A stretch of 64,000 bases of DNA, taken from Linnemannia elongata (taxonomy: Eukaryota > Mortierellomycota > Mortierellomycetes > Mortierellales > Mortierellaceae). Location of the stretch: assembly GCA_036320915.1 (NCBI GenBank), contig JAXBDG010000003.1:2046001-2110000 (forward strand). Direction: 5' to 3'. Made by a program: the position numbers and the translations under genes. Below, piece after piece: positions 55,109-64,000 of this stretch (positions are counted from its first letter, which is position 1; each line of letters opens with the position of its first letter). Below the pieces are notes generated by a model. That model saw only the letters and a list, made by a program, of their open reading frames with translations, did no database searches and was not told the DNA's origin.

Positions 55109-58100
55109 ATGTTCAAGAAACGCGCCCCTCCTTCCAAAAAACCAGACTCCAATACCAACAACAACAACAACGACGACGACAACTCGGCCTCGTCGCCAAC
55201 TATCACTGTCTCGGTCCCCCACGATGTATTCGACCAAACCACTGTAACATCAACATCATCGACAACAACGACTGCAGGGAGAACCGAGGAGCGGCAATGG
55301 AACCGGACGACCACGACCACCACGTCTTCATCGAGTCGTAGGAGTAGTTATGAGCGAAGTTCTTTCTTACCCCAGAATCAACAACAACAAGGGTCCAAGG
55401 CCTGGAACCCTCAGCAACAGCAACAACAGCAGCAGGGTGCTGGTGCTGGCGTCGAATCTGGATCAGGTCTTGGAATGACTGCAGGTGCAGGAGGAAGTGC
55501 AAGAACAAACACCAGTGCAGGGACCACAACCTCATCTCCCTCGCTGTCGACTCTCTCCTCCTCGTCATCGCCATCATCTTCCAAATCCAAGAGTCCAGCA
55601 GGGATGATGTTAAACCTTACTGGTATCTTTACCACCAACAGCACTGCCAACGGAACAAGCACCACCACCACAACAACAGACTCGACAACAAACACTGGTA
55701 TTGCACAGCCCCAGCCTGCGGTGGCGACGGCTGTGGGGGTGATGGGTCGGAAATCTGGTGAAGGCACAGGTTGGAAGACGGCGACGGCAACAACGGCCAG
55801 CTCTCCTTCTTTTGACACGCGTTCATTCGATGGTGCCAGTCAGTCCTTCAAGTCCCGAGTTGCTGCGAGCACAGGCGCAGGAGCGGGATATATACTCAAC
55901 AGCAACACCAATGGCCATTCTATGCCGCTCCAACAGCAACAACAATATCAACAACAGCAGTATCAGCAGCAGCCCGCGGTATCTCCAGGTCTTCGACGCA
56001 ATCAACCGCTGCAACAAAGGAGTGGCGGAGATGGAACGGGAACAGGTGCAGGTGGATCATTGGAGATGTCGTGGATGAGCGGTGGTGGAGGACCTGACTA
56101 CGACGACAACAACCACCACGACCAAGACGATTATGACGATGAGGACTATTACAAGGATCGCAAGAAGGATCGATCTTATTATACCCGGCGCGAAAAAGGT
56201 CATGGTCGAGGACAAACATCCCATTTCCCGCTCCTCTTCAGCGACCCGAAGCGCGTCCTCCGAGCGCGTCTATTTTGTCTACGACAGAATCGACGTCTGC
56301 ACCCCTGTATCCGTCTAATCGTATTTTTGTTTTTGGCGGGCTCTGTTTGCTTCACGACGATTCATCTGCTGTTCTTGGGAGCAGGAAGACCTGATGGATT
56401 AGGACGGCCGGCCGAGTTACGAAAGAGTTTTGATCTTACGGAACAGCAACTCCGGGTGAGGAAGATGTTGGGTCGGTCCAAGGCACCACAGAGAGCCTTG
56501 TCATCCTTTGATGTCGAAGCCCAGAATTATTCTCTTCATCAATGGGCGCTTGATACTTACGATATCAAAAACTGTAAGTCTTCCCTTTCACTTTTTCGTT
56601 TCCAAAGCATGTTACAAATGAATGAGGGAAGATCTGACGCAAGTATGTTTCCCTTTTTTTTTTCTTCGCTGAATACCAGCCAAGGCGATTGCTCGAGTGG
56701 GCGAGGACTACATGTTGTCAAAAGCGTTCAATGGCGCAATGCACCCAACACGCGTCATCCCTTTCTACTTCAAGGCATCGTTCCGGGACGAGGACGATGA
56801 TGACGACCTCCACGTAGATGATCACCATGATGCTCAGGGATCCAACTCAGATCCATACACAGAGTCGGGACCAGGACCACAGGAACCCGTTCCACTCGAC
56901 CGCTCTCTCGTCACTATCACGACTCTGATTACACCAAACCGGTACGAGGTCTTCTTGAAGCTGGTGAAGCAATACCGGGGCCCCATTTCGGTTGCGACCC
57001 ATATCCGCAAGGGTCCCGATCAGGATGCGATGTTCCATGAGCTCCATGCGTTCTTCAGGGACAACTCGATCCTTCGGAAGTATGTCGACTTGCATGTGAT
57101 TGTTGACGGGGTCGATTTCCAGCTCAACATGTGGCGGAATGTCGCACGGATGTTTGCCCGCACCGACTACTTCATGATGCTCGATGGTAACTATGACTTA
57201 CGCCTTGTTGGATGTTGCACTCGGAATGTAGGCACACTGTAGATATCGTAGCCTCAACTGACATATACTTTTGTATTTTGACATGAATGTGCAGTCGATT
57301 TCCATATTCCATCAAGTTTGAAGAAGAACCTACACTACGACCCCCGGATCCAACAACTCCTCGCATCAGGAGCAGCACTAGTCGTACCCGCATTCGAGTA
57401 CAAGGTCGACCACGACCCCAAGGATTCAAAATACTTTCCAGAAACCAAATCCGATCTGTTGCCGCTACTGGAAAAGGGACATATCCACGTCTTCCACGAC
57501 TCGTTCCCCCCCGGACATGGCGCCACGGATACACCCCGCTGGATCAAAATGAGTCAGGGGATCGCTGGCCGTTCGGCTTCTCGCCCGTTGCCTCCAAAGG
57601 GACGGGCTGGATTTGAGGAGGACTATGCTGCTGCTGCTGATTGGGAGAGGGCCGCGGCTGCTGCAGAGGAAGATGAGGTCGATGAGCGGCGTGTGAGGGA
57701 GGAGTATCTGGAGCATGAGGCTGATGGCGAGAGACCTTATAAGGTCACCAAGTTTGAGCCCAAGTATGAGCCTTATGTCATCTTGAAGAAGGAGGGGACG
57801 CCTTGGTGCGACGAGCGCTTTGTCGGTTATGGCGCCAACAAAGCTGTAAGGACTATCATCGATTTCTCCCTTTTGTACTCGTGGACCCTTTACTTGAATA
57901 GTTGCCCGCTATTTATTAACCCGTGTTTTTGTTTTGCAATGGAATTGTAGGCGTGTTTGTTTGAGATCTACATTTCAGGAATCGACTTTTGGGTCATGCC
58001 CGAAGACTTCCTCATTCATCAATATCACGACTACCCCACCACGGACCGCAAGAATGGACGTATCCTCAACCGACAGCTTTTTGTCTCATTCCAACAGGAA

Positions 58101-58997
58101 GTCTGCTTCCGGACGCTGAGTCGGATGATTGTCACAGGAGAGTGGTATACATCCAAGGCGGACAACCTGAGGCATCAGTGTAGTGGATTTGAGGGGTTCT
58201 TGCAGTCTGCAGATCAGTTGGCGCAGGAGTTTGAGGACCGCCATCCGGAGAGTTTGTTGAAGGATCCGGTGTTTGTAACGGATGTTGAGGAACAAGAGGC
58301 GAGTCGGCCAAGATGGCGCGGAAATGGCGGAGCTGCAGGAAATAATCGAAAGACTGGTCAACAAGGAGAGGAGGAGGAAGAAGATGCACCAAACACACAC
58401 AGCCACGAGCGAGGAGGTGGTTACGGCGAGGTGGCACTAGGCAAACAACTCGTGGATGGTGAACAGATCAAGGACCCATGGATGAGTCGACCACAGGGTA
58501 GGATTTGGGGTGGTGTCCAACCCAAGTCTTACTACATCCCTCCACCACCCGAGGAGGAAGAGCCCGCGATCCCGATTGATGGGATTGGACTGGAGGCGGC
58601 GCTTGAAGGTACCCGTGTGGAGGAGCATGACAAGAGTCCGTTTAGTTTTGAGGAGGCTGCGAGGGCGATGCAGGATGCTGCGGCGAATGGTGGAGATGAG
58701 GGTGGAGATCTGACGGGGGAGAGGTTAGAGCGATTCCGCGAGGGTATTATTCTCCCACCTGCGCATAGTTTTGAGGAGGGAGTCAGGAGAGATGGTCGTG
58801 GTGGTGATCATGAGGATGAGGATGGTGAGGCGGCTGCTGACGCGGATGGGTCAGCTCCTGATGATACTGCCTCTGGCGAAGCAGCCTTTGGACAGCAACG
58901 GCAACAGCGTCGTCCTGAAAGTGGAGATGGTGGAGAGTCATTCAAGGACGAGGCTGAGAAGTTGGAACAAAAGTTTAGACTGTATCCTCGCAACTAA
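55109..58997 (+). CDS. GT49-family (LARGE/B4GAT1-like) type II membrane glycosyltransferase
   Basis: Exons 55109-56573, 56680-57186, 57295-57845 and 57951-58997 join in frame for 1189 residues. A 400-residue cytosolic N-terminus of Ser/Thr/Gly/Gln low complexity precedes one membrane segment (about residues 403-424, 'LIVFLFLAGSVCFTTIHLLF'). The lumenal domain shows GT49 marks: 'LVTITTLITPNRYEVFLKLV', 'ISVATHIRKG', 'VDLHVIVDG', 'MWRNVARMFARTDYFMMLDVDF' with a DxD motif (Asp657/Asp659), 'CDERFVGYGANKA' and 'DFWVMPEDFLIHQYH'. LARGE and B4GAT1 add xylose and glucuronate to matriglycan; fungal substrates are unknown. Unusual are the very long N-terminus, a Glu/Ala-rich insert (57600-57720) inside the catalytic domain and an acidic, Gly/Glu-rich C-terminal tail of about 250 residues. 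Predicted location is the Golgi. Confidence 0.85.
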
Positions 58998-59252
58998 ATA
59001 ATAATATATGGTTCATTGGATAGAACAAGTTTTTCTAAATTCAAGCATTGCTACCTTACTTAATCAAAACATGGCATTGTAAAACGATTTTTCTATTTCA
59101 GAGGAGGGAGATGTGTTAAAAAAAAAACCATAGTTCACACTCATTTGACCGTTGACGATGGAGTCTCGGCTGGCTCTATTAAAGGATAACCCATTCCAAA
59201 AGTAACGCGTCGATAGGATACGTGACACTGTCAGTGCTACACTTGCGATCAG

Positions 59253-59293
<41 letters not shown>

Positions 59294-61572
59294 GATGCCT
59301 GGGGCACATCATCAAGCAAGATGCAAATCCAGCGGTTAATTAAGATCTACGAAAAGTAGAAACAAAAAAAGAGCACTGGGATGTGAGCGTTCATGGTGGT
59401 GGTTTGTGGTGCTGCTGCTGAGTCTGCTCAATTATCGCTGCGTTTCTTTAAATAGATCGCTCCATTGTTCGCCCAAGAGTACGTAGGATGATGACTGTTG
59501 GATAGGCATCCGCGATTATCATTGCCCTGGTGACTCCCATCGCTCATGGTACACATGATCAAAACACCTCTTTCTCTTCCTTCCCTTTTTCCCCACCCGA
59601 CGCTCCATGAATGCAACGACAATGGTCAAAGCCTTCGTAGTAAACGAAAGATAAGGAAGAGCTGCAGATTGTTGATTGATGTTTCTGATAAAACAAAAAA
59701 AAATAATAATTTGATCCTCGCCCTCATAATGATATTTGGTGGCAAAATCGTAGCATCTACTTCTTTTAGCTGCCTGAGCATTTTTTTTCCTTCCCTTTGT
59801 CCTTAATGTCGTTGATACCTATCAGTGCTCGTTTAGCAGTGTGTGTCGAGAGGGGTGAGAGCAAGGTTCTTTACTTTTTCAAACACGCTGGGTGCTTGTT
59901 ATATTTTTGGGCGAGAGGGAGATGAATAAAACGAAGAGGTAGAGGGAACAATGAAAACAAAAAAAAAAAAAAGTGCGGTGTCCTCTAGTTCTTCTCGGAT
60001 AATTGGGCGAGTAATTTGGCGCCACGGCCTAGCCTTGTCTGTTCATCTTTGCTTGAGCAGGGTTGCAGTTCTGTCACACATACAAAAAAAAAAATGACAG
60101 CGCGCACAGTCGTTTTTTTTTTTTTTTTTTTTTTTTTTCCATTTTTTTTCTTGTATGGACAAAGTTGAGTTTCAAAAAGGGAAATGAAGAGAAGATGACA
60201 TCGTTTTTTTTTCCTTTCCCTTTTTTTCTTGGTTGCATGGGGGGAAGATGAACGAGTGAGGAGTGGTTACGGGAGCATTGCAATAATGTAGGTAGAAGTG
60301 CGCGCCATTGGGCGGTATAATTTTGCGAGGCAGTTAAGTTGAAGTTGCGGGATCATGATGATTGCATAGATAGTGACAGTGGACAATAACCCATTGGCGA
60401 ACCATTGACGCATTTGTTCTCAGGGAATGAATGCATATCTCTCCATATGATTCTATGGTGTGTCCTTATCCGCCATCCACAACATGCCATTCCTCAAAGT
60501 TATTACCATTGCCTTTACCCCCCACCAATTTCAGTCGTGGGTTGTTTGTTGCTGATCAACCAAAATGATTAATACAAAAAAAATAAAAGGCGTCGCGCTC
60601 CTTTTCCCTTTTCTACACTCTTACGGCCCTCTTCGCCCCTCACTTTGTCTCTTTTGTCTCTTTGTATTCCCTTTCCTCTTTCTTTCTTTCTTTCTTTCGC
60701 ATCCTTTCTTTCGCATCCTTTCTTCCTTTCCTTTCTTCCTCTCTTCCCTTTCTTCCCTTCCTACGCTACGCCTTCTTGTTTGCCACCACTGTTGTCTGTC
60801 GTCCGTCCTTGTTAATCCTTCATTCTTTTTTCTTTTTTTTTTCTCTCTCTCTCTCTCTCTCTCCATCACACCCTTCATCCTCGTGCATCACACCGCCACT
60901 CATTCGTTACTTCACCACGACAACCTAACCAAAAGGGATCCGATCCTTCGTTTGTCTTCTCCTCTCGTCCTTCTGAAGTGAACAGTACACTTCCATTCAC
61001 TTCCTTCACCCACGCTTCTTCCTTCCTTCTTTCTTTCCTTCCTTCCTTCCTTCCTTCTTTCTTGTTGTCCCCCTCTCTTGGCAAGACTCGTGCTCAACCT
61101 CCCCACAAGACCTCTTTTGTTTGTATCCTTTTTGTACTCATAGTCCTTCTACTCCTCCACCCACCCCCCCTTTTCATTCATTACTTCGTCCTTGTTGTTA
61201 TTTTGCCACGCATCATTCTTCTCTCTCTCTCTCTCACTCTCTTTTTTCTTTCTTGCACTTGACACCATCACAGCAACCATACGAGAGCATACAATACCAT
61301 ACCACAGTTAATACTTTTATCAACATACCAGTTCGCCCACACCCCCCTTCTATCTTTTCCGCCTTTTCTTTTTTTTTTTTTTTCTTTCACCCCTCTTCCT
61401 CCCTTCCCTTCTTTTCCCGCGGCAACCCGTCCTCGCCTGCCAGCCTGCCTGCCTGCCTGCCGTGCCAAGAACACAATAAAGGAGGGCAGACAAATACCTG
61501 CTTGTCCTTCCTTCGAAAGAACACCTACAACAACAACCCATACTAGGGCAAACAAGGACACTTCACTTCATC
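58998..61572. other. Intergenic region with T37, T26 and CCTT repeats
   Basis: No gene is supported. It holds T37 (59255-59291), A14 (59959-59972), T26 (60113-60138), CT runs (60841-60862) and a CCTT/CTTT repeat (61017-61063). From about 60600 on it is strongly pyrimidine-rich, probably promoter and long leader of the SMP gene; the frames here are tract translations. Confidence 0.5.
59255..59291 (+). repeat. T37 homopolymer
   Basis: Thirty-seven uninterrupted T about 260 bases after the GT49 stop codon. Confidence 0.95.
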
Positions 61573-64000
61573 ATGCACCCATATTTGTTCTTCTACTTTC
61601 TCGGCGGCTTGACCTTCATCCCCTTGACCCTCCTCCTCGTCTTCACCGTCCTCTGGATACGCCTGCCTGCAGTCGACCCGAGCCTACCCCGCCCCACTGA
61701 CCTGCCACCCCCACCTATCTTCCTAGACCAGATCGAACGGGATAACGTCAAGGGCATCCACAGCAGTAGCAGCAGTACCGGCGATGCATCATCCTCCTCG
61801 TCCGCATCAACACCCACGGGCCTCGACAAGAACGGGAGTATCCGCAGGAGGAGGTCTGCGCTTCACCACCGCAAATCTGATCAACACCTCAAACCTCAGG
61901 CCATGTCCTCATCCTCCTCCTTCGTCTCTGGCGCCAATTCTATCAACACCACCGCCTCTGCACCAGGCCGGCTACACAAGACCACAGTCAGTGATAACAA
62001 TGATGACAATGATGGCAGCGACAGCTCTTCGGATGATCAGGACAACCATGGAGAGGAAGATACCCTTGCTGAAGGCGATTCGGCTGCAACTCTCAGTCTC
62101 AAAGCTGTTGCTGCAAGGGAGCCGGATGTCTTGATGCAAGCGGACCCCAACCTCAACAAAGAAGGCTACGTTCGAATGACGCGTGTCCCACGGCTCGGCC
62201 CCGCAGCTGAATCCATCTCCGACTACATGACCAACATCCTCTTCCAGCCAAAGAATGCTCGCCCCAAGGACTCGTACTATGCCGTTCTTCGCTACGACAC
62301 ATTGTTTCTCTACGAGAGTGACCAGCAACGGGACTGCAAGTCTGTCGTGCCCATGAACCTGTACGAAGTCAAGATCTTCCCCAAAAGCCTACCCGACAAC
62401 GAGGTCTTCAACAAGGAGCATCCTATTCAGATCAAGCGGAAACCAGACGCCCCTATCTCTGCCAGCGCCCAGGATAATGGTCAGGACGAGTACTACATCT
62501 TTATCCACACGCCTGTGGTCAAGGAGGATTGGTGAGTTGTCCCTCTTATCACTTTCTTACTCTGTTGGTTGCTGCCTATCACAAGCAAAGATATAATGAA
62601 GACATGTGCAAAGGTGCTGGATGACTGATTGACATTTTGCATGGGCCTTCTCATGTTACACCCACTAGGTTCCTTGCACTGTTGTATGCTTCCAAGCTGA
62701 GGAAGCCTGGAACAAAGCAAAAGATTCAGGACAAGGCCCAGTTTGACCCGGCGGCGATTCACAACCACATTCGCATCATCCATTCCGACAAGCACCACGA
62801 ACACACCCGCTGGTTCAATTCCTTCCTAGGACGAATCTTCCTGGGCGTCTACAAGACAAAGAAAATCGAGGAGATCTTTATCCAGAAAATCACTCGCAAG
62901 ACCCTCAAGCTGAAACGACCCTCCTTCCTTGGCGAGATCAAGGTCCGCTCCTTCAAAGTCGGCCACAGTATCCCCTACATTACACGCACCAAGCTGCACG
63001 AGCTCGCTCCTAACGGAGAGCTCTCCTCCGAGTTCCATCTCTCCTACCGTGGCGGTGTCCGTGTTGAGATCGAGGTGGATGTGGGTCTCGGACTGGCCAC
63101 ACTCAAGCCCGTCAAGGTGACCATCGTTCTCGCTGTCTTGGTGAAGTCGATTTCGGGAATGATGACGCTCAAGATCAAAGCCCCGCCAACCAATCGCTTC
63201 TGGATCGGATTTCAGGAACCACCCGAGATGGACATTGTCATCGAACCCATCGTTGCCGACAAAGCCATCAAACTCAATATGGTCCTCACCGCTATCGAGT
63301 CCAAAATCAGAGAGGCGATGGTGGAGGCGATTGTGCTGCCTAACATGGACGACACACCCTTCTTTGACTCTCACGGCGCTGGCGGCATCTTTGAAGGCGA
63401 CGAGGACATTTCTTCAGAGACAGCCGAGGAGAGCGATGCTGAATCGATGCTGATGGGCAAGGCAGGAAAGTCGGGACGTAGGAGATCAGCAGGGGGTCGC
63501 CGCGACAGTGTGAGCTCTTTCAATTCGGAGCATGCACCACCCAAGCTGGATGGCAGCGAGCGCAAGTTGTCATGGAGCTCTGCAGGAACGGAGTCTGACA
63601 TTGACCCCGAATCCGTCCCAATAGCAACAACACCGCCAAGCACCATCTACCTCCAGCAGAATAACAGCAGTAGCACTAACGCCGTGCCTATGACCCATAC
63701 TACGACGCCCATTGCTGCCACTATGGCTGCCAAGTTCAAGCGCTTCTCTCAGGCTCATTTCCCATCCAAATCGACAGAGTCTTTAGCCGAGGTGTCCAAA
63801 TTGAACACCAAACCTACTGTCGCCACCTCAATTGCAACGGCCATCAGGACATCACCTGCAGGCACTTCACACTCTGTCAACTCTTCCAACCCAGGAAAAC
63901 TGTCGTCGGCTCTCCCCAAGCTGAATGTTATAAGCGACACCCCTGAATCTGCAGGACCCCGGATCTTTGCTTCGTCTCCTTCGAATGGACCTGCCGAGAA
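61573..64000 (+). CDS. SMP-domain lipid-transfer protein, Nvj2/TEX2-like (partial)
   Basis: Exon 61573-62531 joins by a GT-AG intron to 62669, which stays open to the window end, so the C-terminus is missing. Over 760 residues are visible. An N-terminal membrane segment (residues about 8-30, 'FLGGLTFIPLTLLLVFTVLW') is followed by a Ser/Asp-rich linker, a PH-like domain ('KEGYVRMTRVPRLG' to 'YYIFIHTPVV') and an SMP domain starting at 'RWFNSFLGRIFLGVYKT', with 'LKRPSFLGEIKVRSFKVGHS', 'SYRGGVRVEIE', 'IKAPPTNRFWIGF' and 'VLPNMDDTPFF'. SMP domains carry lipids in a hydrophobic groove at organelle contacts; yeast Nvj2 acts at ER contacts with vacuole and Golgi and moves ceramide. After the SMP comes a disordered Ser/Thr-rich tail. 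The start ATG follows a leader with no other ATG in this frame nearby. Confidence 0.9.

Overview
The window is nuclear DNA from a filamentous, early-diverging fungus. Genes are split by short GT-AG introns with yeast-like CTAAC branch sites, intergenic DNA is full of homopolymer and dinucleotide tracts, and the gene set (Rtp1/TANGO6, SPT6, DUS1, a GDP-fucose transporter, MSH2, an INTS8-like subunit, a GT49 enzyme, an Nvj2/TEX2-type SMP protein) fits Mucoromycota, probably Mortierellomycotina. The taxon is inferred from content only.

Layout. 1-8.6 kb (+): Rtp1/TANGO6, a small Ser/Thr/His-rich protein with its own TATA box, and a THEM6-like hotdog protein. 9.0-17.1 kb (+): SPT6, 2431 codons-plus-stop long, about a thousand residues longer than usual because of a repetitive C-terminal tail. 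17.3-19.0 kb (-): DUS1, convergent with SPT6 and divergent from the GDP-fucose transporter gene (19.7-21.0 kb, +). 21.2-26.3 kb (-): a 12-exon gene for an INTS8-like Integrator subunit, divergent from MSH2 (26.5-34.7 kb, +), whose last intron is 2.85 kb. 34.7-46.6 kb: a 12 kb stretch with no supportable gene, only simple repeats and one perfect palindrome. 46.6-52.1 kb (+): a TATA-driven C2H2 zinc-finger factor with a spliced 5' leader. 53.3-54.7 kb (+): a secreted Lys/Glu-, His- and Asp/Glu-block protein. 55.1-59.0 kb (+): a GT49 (LARGE-like) type II membrane glycosyltransferase. 61.6-64.0 kb (+): an Nvj2/TEX2-like lipid-transfer protein cut off by the window end.

Three genes in the first 26 kb (Rtp1, SPT6, INTS8-like) concern RNA polymerase II. 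The GDP-fucose transporter and GT49 enzyme both concern Golgi glycosylation. All exon joins given here were checked by hand for reading frame and splice dinucleotides; no alignment or database search was possible.
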